From Rhizobium sophoriradicis (GTDB lineage: Bacteria; Pseudomonadota; Alphaproteobacteria; Rhizobiales; Rhizobiaceae), in NCBI RefSeq assembly GCF_003939025.1, contig NZ_RQIH01000023.1, forward strand, positions 1-64,000: a stretch of DNA of 64,000 nt. Direction: 5' to 3'. A program made the position numbers and the translations under genes. Positions 1 to 8,304 of the stretch are shown here, piece after piece (position 1 is the stretch's first letter; the number at the start of each line of letters is the position of its first letter). Below the pieces are notes generated by a model. It saw nothing but the letters and a program-made list of their open reading frames with translations. It was not told where the DNA came from and did no database searches.

Positions 1-209
1 TGCGGCAACAACGCATCAACAAAGCTGAATTGACCCGTCTGCTTCACCGCCATCCAAATCATCTCCGTTCAAAAACAACGGAATCATATTCTCAGCATTT
101 TGCAACAGTCCCCGCTGGGGAGAAGAGAGGGAGCCAAGCCGTTTTCTTTATTTCCGAAGATGATGCTTTCAACAAGGACGAGACGCTGCCACGGCCAGTG
201 GCAGCTGCC
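1..209. other. Left edge of window, no gene supported
   Basis: I see no convincing coding region in the first 209 bases. Open frames here are short or run antisense into the next gene. The stretch is the 3' flank of the large membrane protein gene on the minus strand. Its only clear structure is an inverted repeat at 194-217. Confidence 0.5.
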
Positions 210-217
210 TCACTGGC
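194..217 (-). terminator. Hairpin at the 3' end of the large membrane protein gene
   Basis: GCCAGTG (194-200) and CACTGGC (211-217) are perfect 7-base arms, and the bases between them contain a GCAGCTGC palindrome. The structure overlaps the stop codon of the minus-strand gene ending at 210. No clear T-run follows on the minus strand, so an intrinsic terminator is only one reading. Confidence 0.3.
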
Positions 218-2735
218 TAGTCGAGACATCCCCGAGCGCGGTCCATTCCTTGATGGCGGTATTGAAGGCATCCGTTCCCGTGCCGCCCTTCTCCATCGTC
301 AGCAGCGCGCGGCGGCCGTTGCGGTAGGTGATCGGGATATCGATCCAGTTGCGGGTCGACATCAGGTCGAGATTGGCCTTGCGCGCATCGGGATAATCGT
401 TGAGCGCGATCATGTGGAAATCGTCGGTGATCTTGGCCGGAACCGCAATCAGCGCGTCGCCGCGATCCTGTTCCGTGCGTTTCATCGAGATGCGCTGGAC
501 GCTTTCGATGCTGCCGCCCTCGAAGTTCGGCGGCACCGAGAAGACGATCTCGACGAGATGGCTTGCCGGCAGCGACGGATCGGAGTTGCGCTTGAACGTG
601 ACGAGGGCCGAGAGATTGCGCTCGGGAACCGTGACGTTGCCCTGCACCGTCGCTTCCTGCCTTCCACCCTGGCCGGCCTCGTGCTGCACGCTCCAGACGA
701 CCGTTCCCTCGATCGCCGTCGGCGAACTCTGGCCGATGCGCTCCTCGTAAAGGAACATCTTTTCCGACGACCCAACCGGGGCGGCCTGCTGCGGCGATGC
801 CGCAGGACCGTTCGGCGTCAGCGTTCCCGGCCGGACGGCATCACCTTGCGCGCTGGCAGCCGGCGCATCCGCAGCCGCGACATTCTGCTCGGCCACCGAT
901 TTCCCCTCGGCGGTCGGCGTTCCCGGCACGGCCGCCGGGCCGCTGTCGACTTCGGTTCCATCGGAAAGCAGTCGCTGGGTGAATTTGGAATTGGCCGCAG
1001 CGCCGTCATTGTTCAATGACGCCACTTGCTGGTTCGGCTGTGCCGGTGCCGCTGGCGCTGGCGCGTTCTGCGCTTCCGGCGCGGCTGGCTGGCCTGGCGT
1101 CGGCGTGCTCGGCTGAGCCGGCGTTTCGGAGCCCGCCGGCGTCATTGCCGCCTCGTTCCTCGTGGACTGCGAAGGCGCCGAGCTGACAAGCCCATCGACC
1201 ATCGCCACCAGCGCCTCTCTGTTCATCCAGCCGGCATAGGCGCCGCCGCCGATCAGAATAAGCGCGAAGATGAGGGTGATCACCGTGCCGATGCCGAAGC
1301 GACGCCGCTTCGGCTCCATGCGGAAATTCTTGCCCTGCAACTTGGCGGCGACGATCTGATCGATATCCATTGCTGGATTGGCATCGTCATCGTCGGCGGC
1401 GACCGAGCCGCGCCGGTCATAACCGCGTAGTGCCTTGGCTTCGCGCCATGCCTCGTTCGGCGCGCCGGCAGCCGGCGCGGCCTTGCCATCGTGCACTTCG
1501 GCAAAGATATCGACATCGTCGAAATGCGAGGCAACCGGCGTCTTCTTGTTGCTGCCGACTTCGATCGGCGGCAGATCGTCGAAGGCGGCCGTTTCCCAGG
1601 AGAAGCTTTCCTTTGCAGCCGGCATGACGGCCGCGGGCGCTATCTTTTCGAGGCTTGATATCACCTCTTCGAAGGCGCGCGCCGAAGTGTCGGCGGCGAC
1701 AGGAGCCGTTTCCGAATATTGCCGGAGTTCCTCTTCGGCCCATTCGGTCTCGGCATCCTTCGGCGCTGGAGCCGGTGTTTCGGCAGCCGGCTCTCTCCAG
1801 ACCGGGTCGAAATGCGCAGCCGCATCCGCCTGCAGCGGCTCCTCGCGGCTGTGCTCCACGAATTCCTGCGCACGATTGAAATCGGCGACCGGCTCGACCA
1901 ACCGGTTGGACGCGTGCTCAATGCCGCGCGTGGCCGGCTGGAAAGATTCGATGGGCTCGTAAGCGGCCTCGCCATTTGGTTCGTGGCTTTCCAGCGTAGC
2001 CGGTTCGGCCGCAACCTCGTCGGCATCCGCCGCGTTCTGCTCGTCGGCGCGATCGTCACCAGCCTCCGCATAGCCATGTCCGGCAGGCTGCGGTTCGAAG
2101 CCGTCATGTTCAGACGCCACTTCCTCGGCAGCGACATCACGCGCCTCACCGGCACGCCATTCCTCGGCCGGCGCCTCCTCCTCATGGGAGGGATGCCAGT
2201 ATGACTGGACGGGCGCATCCGTCTCGGCGGAGACTGCTGTTGGCACGGATTCGGGTGCAGCGGGCTCGGGTTCTACAAGCTCTGCTTCCGCAGGCTGCGG
2301 CTCCTCGGCCACGCCCTCTTCCGGAGCTTGCTCGTGTGCACCGGCTTCAACGGGCTCGGTTTGCTCGACGACCTCTTCTGCCGGCGGCTCTGCCTCGACT
2401 GCATCAACCGGCTCGTCGACGGCCGGCTGAGACACAGGCGCCGGTTCGCTTTCACCGTGAGCCGCGTGTTCCTCGACGGGCTCCGGCGCGGCGACGGCCT
2501 CACTCGCCTCACCGACCGACAGCGCCTCGGAGTGTTCACCCTCCACTTCGCGGATGGCGGCCTCGAGCTTTTCGAGCTGGCGTTGCAGCATGGCTTCCGG
2601 CGGACGCGGCTTCATGTTCTCGAGCTGCCGCTGCACTGCGCCGCGAGCACGTTCGTAGACCTTTACCCGCATCTCGGGGGTATTTTCGGCCAGGCCGTCG
2701 ACGGCCCGCCGAATGACTGCAATAAAATCCGCCAT
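210..2735 (-). CDS. Large membrane-anchored Ala/Glu/Pro-rich protein of unknown function
   Basis: The protein has 841 residues. A conserved-looking charged N-terminus (about 1-60) is followed by a long low-complexity region rich in Ala, Glu and Pro (about 65-450). A basic stretch (MEPKRRR, residue 473 on) leads into one transmembrane helix (about 481-502). A Pro/Ala/Gln linker follows, and then a folded C-terminal domain (about 690-841). The basic residues before the helix suggest that the acidic N-terminal part is cytoplasmic and the C-terminal domain periplasmic. The gene lies 61 bp downstream of purA on the same strand and may share its transcript. I recognise no catalytic motif and assign no function. 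Confidence 0.8.
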   Translation of the reverse strand: MADFIAVIRRAVDGLAENTPEMRVKVYERARGAVQRQLENMKPRPPEAMLQRQLEKLEAAIREVEGEHSEALSVGEASEAVAAPEPVEEHAAHGESEPAPVSQPAVDEPVDAVEAEPPAEEVVEQTEPVEAGAHEQAPEEGVAEEPQPAEAELVEPEPAAPESVPTAVSAETDAPVQSYWHPSHEEEAPAEEWRAGEARDVAAEEVASEHDGFEPQPAGHGYAEAGDDRADEQNAADADEVAAEPATLESHEPNGEAAYEPIESFQPATRGIEHASNRLVEPVADFNRAQEFVEHSREEPLQADAAAHFDPVWREPAAETPAPAPKDAETEWAEEELRQYSETAPVAADTSARAFEEVISSLEKIAPAAVMPAAKESFSWETAAFDDLPPIEVGSNKKTPVASHFDDVDIFAEVHDGKAAPAAGAPNEAWREAKALRGYDRRGSVAADDDDANPAMDIDQIVAAKLQGKNFRMEPKRRRFGIGTVITLIFALILIGGGAYAGWMNREALVAMVDGLVSSAPSQSTRNEAAMTPAGSETPAQPSTPTPGQPAAPEAQNAPAPAAPAQPNQQVASLNNDGAAANSKFTQRLLSDGTEVDSGPAAVPGTPTAEGKSVAEQNVAAADAPAASAQGDAVRPGTLTPNGPAASPQQAAPVGSSEKMFLYEERIGQSSPTAIEGTVVWSVQHEAGQGGRQEATVQGNVTVPERNLSALVTFKRNSDPSLPASHLVEIVFSVPPNFEGGSIESVQRISMKRTEQDRGDALIAVPAKITDDFHMIALNDYPDARKANLDLMSTRNWIDIPITYRNGRRALLTMEKGGTGTDAFNTAIKEWTALGDVSTSQ

Positions 2736-2796
2736 CAGTACTTTCTCAAGAAGTCCGGTATTCTCCCGAACCTAGCCTCCGCAGTGACCGGTGACC

Positions 2797-4095
2797 TTAA
2801 TCCTCAAACGGATCGGTCACAAGTATCGTGTCGTCCCGCTCCGGGCTGGTGGACAGGAGCGCGACAGGTGCCCCGATCAGCTCTTCGACTTGGCGAACAT
2901 ACTTGATCGCCTGCGCCGGAAGATCCGCCCAACTGCGGGCGCCGACGGTCGATTCCTTCCACCCCTCGAGCGTGATATAGATCGGTTCGACCCTAGCTTG
3001 CGCTCCCTGGCTTGCGGGAAGATGATCAATCTGTTCGCCGTCGAGCATATAGCCGACGCAGATCTTCAGTTCCTCGAGGCCGTCGAGCACATCGAGCTTG
3101 GTGAGCGCAATGCCGGTGATGCCGTTGGTGGCGACCGACTGGCGAACCAGCGCGGCGTCGAACCAGCCGCAGCGGCGCTTGCGCCCTGTCACGGTACCGA
3201 ACTCATGCCCCTTCTCGCCGAGGAACTGGCCGATTTCATCAGTGAGCTCGGTTGGGAACGGGCCTTCGCCGACACGTGTCGTGTAGGCCTTGGTGATGCC
3301 GAGGATATAGCCCAGCGATCCCGGTCCCATGCCGGAACCGGCCGCGGCCTGGCCGGCCACCGTGTTCGAGGAGGTCACAAAAGGATAGGTGCCGTGATCG
3401 ATGTCGAGCAGGCTGCCCTGTGCGCCTTCGAAGAGGATGCGGGCGCCCTTGCGACGCTCCTTGTCGAGGAAAAGCCAGACGGTGTCGCGGAACGGCAGCA
3501 CACGGTCGGCGATGGAGGTGAGCTCCTCCATGATCGCCTCGTGGCTCACTTCGGCAACTCCGAGGCCGCGGCGAAGTGCGTTGTGATGTGTGAGGATTCG
3601 GTCGACCTTGCCGGAAAGGCTGTCGAGATCGGCAAGATCCATGACACGGATGGCGCGGCGGCCGACTTTGTCTTCATAGGCCGGGCCAATGCCGCGGCGC
3701 GTCGTTCCGATCTTGGTGCCGCTGTTGGAGGCCGCATCTTCGCGCATCGCGTCGAGTTCGCGGTGCAGCGACAGGATGAGCGTCGCATTGTCGGCGATGC
3801 GCAGATTGTCAGGCGTCACGCTCACACCCTGGGCCTCCAGCCGACCAATCTCGGCGATCAGCGCGTGCGGGTCGACGACGACGCCGTTGCCGATCACCGC
3901 CATCTTGCCCGGACGCACGACGCCGGACGGCAGCAGCGAGAGCTTGTAGCTCGTGCCGTCGATGACGAGCGTATGGCCGGCATTGTGGCCGCCCTGATAG
4001 CGCACGACGATATCCGCGCGTTCCGAAAGCCAATCGACAATCTTGCCTTTGCCTTCGTCACCCCATTGCGAACCGACCACGACTACGTTCGTCAT
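2797..4095 (-). CDS. purA: Adenylosuccinate synthetase
   Basis: PurA joins IMP and aspartate with GTP hydrolysis to give adenylosuccinate, the first committed step to AMP, in the cytoplasm. The protein is 432 residues, the normal family length. The N-terminus carries the GTP-binding and catalytic segment WGDEGKGK, then QGGHNAGHT. The conserved GTRRGIGPAYEDK and TGRKRRCGW segments are also present. The ATG at 4095 begins directly at the conserved MTNVVVVGSQWG. It is divergent from the EamA transporter, with about 190 bp between them, and the large membrane protein gene follows downstream. Confidence 0.97.
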   Translation of the reverse strand: MTNVVVVGSQWGDEGKGKIVDWLSERADIVVRYQGGHNAGHTLVIDGTSYKLSLLPSGVVRPGKMAVIGNGVVVDPHALIAEIGRLEAQGVSVTPDNLRIADNATLILSLHRELDAMREDAASNSGTKIGTTRRGIGPAYEDKVGRRAIRVMDLADLDSLSGKVDRILTHHNALRRGLGVAEVSHEAIMEELTSIADRVLPFRDTVWLFLDKERRKGARILFEGAQGSLLDIDHGTYPFVTSSNTVAGQAAAGSGMGPGSLGYILGITKAYTTRVGEGPFPTELTDEIGQFLGEKGHEFGTVTGRKRRCGWFDAALVRQSVATNGITGIALTKLDVLDGLEELKICVGYMLDGEQIDHLPASQGAQARVEPIYITLEGWKESTVGARSWADLPAQAIKYVRQVEELIGAPVALLSTSPERDDTILVTDPFED

Positions 4096-4287
4096 CTAAC
4101 TCTTCCTGTTACCGGCGCGGAACCGCGCACCTGCTCAAACCCGCGCATCTATAAAGCTTTGTTTTTGGGAAAGCGACCCTGTTGTCACAGGCGATTGGGC
4201 TTTTTACGTGACAAAACAGCAGTCGGCAGGCTATTTCCCCTGGGAAAACGCCGCTTGTTGATCACCAAAAGACGAGAAAGAACGCTC

Positions 4288-5205
4288 TTGCAAGCCACGG
4301 CCTATATTTGCCTCGTCATCGCCACCCTCTGCTGGGGCGGCAACTCCGTCGCCGGCAAGCTCGCGGTCGGCCATGTCAGCCCGATGATGCTGACCTTCCT
4401 GCGCTGGTTCCTTGCCGTTGCGATGATCGCCCTGATCTCGGTGCCGCAACTCAAGAAGGACTGGCCGGTCGCCAGGAAAAACCTGCCGCTGCTGCTTTGC
4501 TACGGCGCCATCGGCTACACCCTCTTCAATGCCATGCTTTACTCGGCGGTACAGTATACGACGGCAATCAATGTCGCCATCGAGCAGGCCGGCATTCCCA
4601 TGCTGATCTTCCTGCTGAATTTCGTTTTCTTCCGCACGGGCATTTCGTTGGCGCAATGCTTCGGCTTCGCAATGACTTTGGTGGGCGTGGCTCTGACAGC
4701 AGCGCATGGCGACCTCGCCACGCTGCTGCAGCTGCAGCTCAACCGGGGCGACGGGTTGATGCTGATCGCCATCGTCGCCTATTCGCTCTACACGATCTTC
4801 CTGCGCTGGAAACCGCCGGTCGACTGGCGAACGCTGATGGCCTTCCCGGCCGTTGCCGCCATGCTGACATCGCTGCCGCTGCTCCTCTGGGAGGCAGGCC
4901 GGGGCGCGGCGCAATGGCCCGATCAGGCCGGCTGGGGCATCACTCTCTACACGGCGATCTTCCCCTCGCTGCTGGCGCAGATTCTTTACATCAAGGGCGT
5001 CGAGGCGATCGGCGCCAACCGGGCCAGCCTGTTCATCAATCTCGTGCCGGTATTCGGAACCCTGCTCTCGGTCGCCTTGGTCGGCGAGACGCTGCAGTCC
5101 TTCCATATGGTCGCGCTGGCCTTGACGCTCGGCGGTATCGCCATCGCCGAAAAAGGCCGTCCGAAAGCTTCGGCTCCAACGGCGCCCGCCTCACCGGTGG
5201 ATTAG
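4288..5205 (+). CDS. EamA/DMT-family inner-membrane transporter
   Basis: This is about 305 residues of almost continuous hydrophobic helices (roughly ten), with the two EamA repeats typical of drug/metabolite transporters. ATLCWGGNSVAGK marks the first repeat and the helix starting ANRASLFINLVPVFGTLL the second. The frame is open further upstream, but that part is antisense to purA. I chose the TTG at 4288, preceded by a GAGAAAG-like ribosome site; TTG at 4258 is an alternative. The substrate cannot be read from sequence; relatives export amino acids or other metabolites. The stop overlaps the convergent GNAT stop by a few bases. Confidence 0.85.
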   Translation: MQATAYICLVIATLCWGGNSVAGKLAVGHVSPMMLTFLRWFLAVAMIALISVPQLKKDWPVARKNLPLLLCYGAIGYTLFNAMLYSAVQYTTAINVAIEQAGIPMLIFLLNFVFFRTGISLAQCFGFAMTLVGVALTAAHGDLATLLQLQLNRGDGLMLIAIVAYSLYTIFLRWKPPVDWRTLMAFPAVAAMLTSLPLLLWEAGRGAAQWPDQAGWGITLYTAIFPSLLAQILYIKGVEAIGANRASLFINLVPVFGTLLSVALVGETLQSFHMVALALTLGGIAIAEKGRPKASAPTAPASPVD

Positions 5206-6050
5206 CCAAGCTCCAGGGTCGTCACGCCGAAGACGTGTTTCAGCGGGGTGGCGGGGGCCGGCCCGCGATACATGCGCATGGTCTCGAACACCGGCTGAAG
5301 GCCCATGCCTTCAGCAAGGGCGATCGCCTCGCGGTTTTCTGCGGGAATATCGATGAAGACTGTTGCCCCTTTCGCCTCCGGGACCAGTTCGGCAAGCAGC
5401 GCCGCGGCGCTATCGGCATCATTGGCAAAGAGCGGGCCGATCTTGTAGCCCTCATAGCAGCGGCGGATCGTGCCGTAGCCACGGATTTTATGGCTCTTCC
5501 GTACGACGGCGGTACGCCGTCCCTTGCGGCCGGTACACCAGGCGGCAAGGAAGGTTTCCCGCGGCTGCGGGAAGATCGCCGAATCATAACGCAGCAGCCC
5601 TTCCAGGCGCGAATCCAGCACCGGCTGCGCAACGAGCGTCGAGGCCGGCAGGGCGCTGGCGACGCCGCCATATCGAATGGTGAGATAAGCGGGTTCGAAG
5701 CCGGCCCTGCGGTAGTTCTGCTGCTGCGCGGCGACGCCGTCGAGACCGATCGTCCGGCCCTCCGCCGTAGCGATCCCCGTTTGCCAGATCGCTTTGCCGT
5801 AACCCTTGCCACGGAAATCGGGGTGGACGATGTAGAGGCCGAGAAAGGCAAAGCTGTCGCCGTATTTGACGACCGAGATCGAGCCGACAGGGACTTCGCC
5901 GATGGAGCCGACGAAAAACCCGGACGGATCAGCCTCGAGGAATGCAAGCGAATCGTCGAGGCCGGGATTCCATCCCTCCTGACGCGCCCATTCGAGCACG
6001 AGCTCCAATTCGCCGGGCCGCATCGAACGAACGGCAAATTCCGAATTCAT
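5202..6050 (-). CDS. GNAT-family N-acetyltransferase with C-terminal Acetyltransf_18-like domain
   Basis: This is a predicted cytoplasmic acetyl-CoA-dependent acetyltransferase of about 282 residues. The N-terminal half has the GNAT fold, with the acetyl-CoA binding segment HPDFRGKGYGKAIW. The second half, including GLDGVAAQQQNYRRAGFEP and the region around DSAIFPQPRETFLAAW, resembles the second domain of YitH-like GNAT proteins. The ATG at 6050 is preceded by GGAAGATCGC, a good ribosome site; an in-frame start at 6098 has no such support. The acceptor substrate is unknown. It is convergent with the EamA gene. Confidence 0.85.
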   Translation of the reverse strand: MNSEFAVRSMRPGELELVLEWARQEGWNPGLDDSLAFLEADPSGFFVGSIGEVPVGSISVVKYGDSFAFLGLYIVHPDFRGKGYGKAIWQTGIATAEGRTIGLDGVAAQQQNYRRAGFEPAYLTIRYGGVASALPASTLVAQPVLDSRLEGLLRYDSAIFPQPRETFLAAWCTGRKGRRTAVVRKSHKIRGYGTIRRCYEGYKIGPLFANDADSAAALLAELVPEAKGATVFIDIPAENREAIALAEGMGLQPVFETMRMYRGPAPATPLKHVFGVTTLELG

Positions 6051-6354
6051 GCGATCTTCCCAGATTGATGTCCCGCAAGTCCATCCCGCCAACAGCAAAG
6101 CAATTGTCAGATCACGGCTTCCCGTTCGCGCTTGCGAATGATGGAGGAACAGCGCCGATGGTCTTGACGCTGCGTATAATCATTTCCGATGCAATGCAGT
6201 AAGCTTCGTTTCCGCATTACCATGAAACAATGCCGTTGCAAGCTCAAGAAAATTACTTGGCGCCTGATTATCTTCCTGCCGGCGCGAATAAAATCCCGCG
6301 CCGAAATCTGCTCGTTCACCTCGTCTTGAAGACGAGGAGCGGTTCGGCTGGATA
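6051..6354. other. Gene-free stretch between GNAT and PAS-GGDEF-EAL genes
   Basis: These 304 bases separate two minus-strand genes. The open frames here are about 70 codons, antisense to one another and without family signatures, so I call none. The region should contain the GNAT promoter and the 3' end of the cyclic-di-GMP gene. Its one clear structure is the inverted repeat at 6319-6337. Confidence 0.5.
6319..6337. repeat. Perfect 19-bp inverted repeat 3' of the GGDEF-EAL gene
   Basis: CCTCGTCTT (6319-6327) and AAGACGAGG (6329-6337) are perfect 9-base arms around one base. The repeat begins 18 bp after the 3' end of the minus-strand GGDEF-EAL gene. It may act as a terminator or mRNA 3' end, although the loop is too tight for the full stem and no T-run follows. 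A protein-binding site is the alternative. Confidence 0.45.
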
Positions 6355-8148
6355 TCAGCCGCCTATCGCTGCCTTCTGCTTTTCGGCTCCACTCGTGAGC
6401 GGCGAGAACAGCCGTTCTGTCTCGGCCGCCGGCGCCGGGTAACCAAAAGCATAACCCTGCAAACCGTCGCAGCCAAGCTGCGCCAGCACGGTGGCATGCG
6501 ACTCGGTTTCAATGCCCTCGGCGATCACCTCGACATCGAGCGCCTTGGCGATTTCGACGATCGAACCGATCACCCGCCGCTGCTCCTGCGAGCTGACGAC
6601 CTCGGCAACGAGTTGCCGGTCGATCTTCAGTCGCTTCGGCCGCAGCTTGACGAGACCGATAAGCGAGGCGTGGCCCGATCCGAAATCGTCGATTTCGATG
6701 TCGATGCCCAGCCGTTTGATATCATCGACATGATCGAGCAGCGTCTCTTCACTGTCGTCGAGGAAAATCGTCTCGACCAGCTCGAAGACGATTGCGCCGG
6801 GCGGAATGTCGAGTGTTTTTAGCTTGCGGAGCAGCGCCGGGTCGGCAAGGCGCGACGCCGAAATGTTGACGGCAATGCGCGGAACCGCAAGGCCGCGTAA
6901 CTGCCAGAACTGCCGGTCCTCGAGAACACGTTTCAAGATCGCCGCATCGATCTCAGCCGCAAGCCCGTGCTCGTCGGCGATCTTCAGAAATACGCCCGGG
7001 GCGAGCACGCCCTTGTCCGGATGTTTCCAGCGCGCCAACGCCTCGAAGCCGATAACCTGCCGTGTTCTGGCAGAGAGTTGCACCTGATAATAAGGAATGA
7101 TCTCGCCGCGCTCCAGCCCGAGCTTCAGCTCTTCGACCAAGCGACGCTTGGATCGCAGATCCTCCTGCAGTTGCCGCGTGAAGAATTCGATGCGGTTTCG
7201 CCCGAGCTGCTTGGCGTGGTAAAGCGCCACGTCGGATTCGGCCAGCAGGTTGCGCACCCGCCGATCGGCGCTCCACGATACGCCGATCGAAGCCCCGGAT
7301 TGCAGCATCTCCTGGCCGTAGCGGATCTTTTTCCGCAGCCGCCGCTGAACATCTTCGGTGATCAGTTTCAGCTCGGCGAGATCGGTGAAATTGACCAGCA
7401 CGACGACGAAGTCGTCGCCGCCAACGCGGGCAACCATGCCGTTTGCGGGTATTGCGGCGGCGAGGCGAAGGGCTGCGGCCTTGAGCACGGCGTCGCCGGC
7501 CGCATGGCCGTGGCTGTCGTTGATCTGCTTGAATTGATCGATATCGAGATGCAGCACGCCAAGCGTCGCGACGCTCCTGTCGGCCGGCAGCTCCGCCAGC
7601 CGCTTGTCGAGAAGGCGCCGGTTCGGCAAGCCGGTGAGATAATCGTGATCGGCGACATGCTCGATACGCGCATTGCTTTCCTCGAGCGCCAGCGCTCTCG
7701 CCTCGGCCATCATCTTCTGCCGTGCAAGCTCGGCGTTGAGCTGTACGTCGGCTGTCACATCCCACTCGGCGCCGATGAAGGAGGGCGCCCCCTCCGCATC
7801 CACATAAAAATGCGCTCGCGAGCGAAGATGCCGGATTTCGCCGCTCGGCAGCACGATTCGGAATTGCGAGTCATAGGCGCCGCGCGCAGCGATGGCCTGC
7901 TCGAAATCACGTTCGGCCCGCTCTCGATCGTCGGGATGGATCGCGTTCGCCCAGAACCATACCGGCACTTGCCGACATGTCTCGCCGGTCTCGTAGAGCC
8001 GGTGCATCTGTGCGTCCCATAAGATCCCGTCCTTTGCGATGCTATGCTCCCAGACACCGATCCGGGATGCGTCGAGAGCGAGTTCGAGCCGGCGCAGAAG
8101 ATCCTGAAACTCTTGTTCGGATCGTGTGGCTTCATTTTCTGGCAACAC
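6355..8148 (-). CDS. PAS-GGDEF-EAL cyclic-di-GMP turnover protein
   Basis: The protein has 597 residues and no membrane segment. A PAS sensory domain spans about 20-135 and contains the HPDDRER segment. It is followed by a helical linker, a GGDEF domain (about 165-325) and an EAL domain (about 345-590). The GGDEF signature reads GGDDF (243-247), and no RxxD inhibitory site lies at the usual place just before it. The EAL domain is well kept: EAL at 369-371, DDFG, EGIET and LQGY motifs. It is therefore probably a c-di-GMP phosphodiesterase, with weak or lost cyclase activity. Translation starts at a GTG. The gene appears monocistronic. Confidence 0.93.
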   Translation of the reverse strand: MLPENEATRSEQEFQDLLRRLELALDASRIGVWEHSIAKDGILWDAQMHRLYETGETCRQVPVWFWANAIHPDDRERAERDFEQAIAARGAYDSQFRIVLPSGEIRHLRSRAHFYVDAEGAPSFIGAEWDVTADVQLNAELARQKMMAEARALALEESNARIEHVADHDYLTGLPNRRLLDKRLAELPADRSVATLGVLHLDIDQFKQINDSHGHAAGDAVLKAAALRLAAAIPANGMVARVGGDDFVVVLVNFTDLAELKLITEDVQRRLRKKIRYGQEMLQSGASIGVSWSADRRVRNLLAESDVALYHAKQLGRNRIEFFTRQLQEDLRSKRRLVEELKLGLERGEIIPYYQVQLSARTRQVIGFEALARWKHPDKGVLAPGVFLKIADEHGLAAEIDAAILKRVLEDRQFWQLRGLAVPRIAVNISASRLADPALLRKLKTLDIPPGAIVFELVETIFLDDSEETLLDHVDDIKRLGIDIEIDDFGSGHASLIGLVKLRPKRLKIDRQLVAEVVSSQEQRRVIGSIVEIAKALDVEVIAEGIETESHATVLAQLGCDGLQGYAFGYPAPAAETERLFSPLTSGAEKQKAAIGG

Positions 8149-8304
8149 GGCCTCGGCCTTAGAAGACTTGCGTCATTGCAATATGGTCTTCGGCCGGCAT
8201 TAAGGAAGCCTTGCCCTATGGACCGAACAAATGACGAGGTGAAATCTTCGTTACGGCTTTCCCCTTTTGGATCAACGGACTTGCGATCTGCCGCAGCTTC
8301 GGGA

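Noticed and set aside
2791..4287. Upstream extension of the EamA frame
   Set aside because: The frame is open only because it is antisense to purA. The transporter sequence begins at about 4288.
4308..6068. A 586-codon plus-strand frame over the EamA and GNAT genes
   Set aside because: It crosses two convergent genes with good family matches in other frames and has no family signature of its own.
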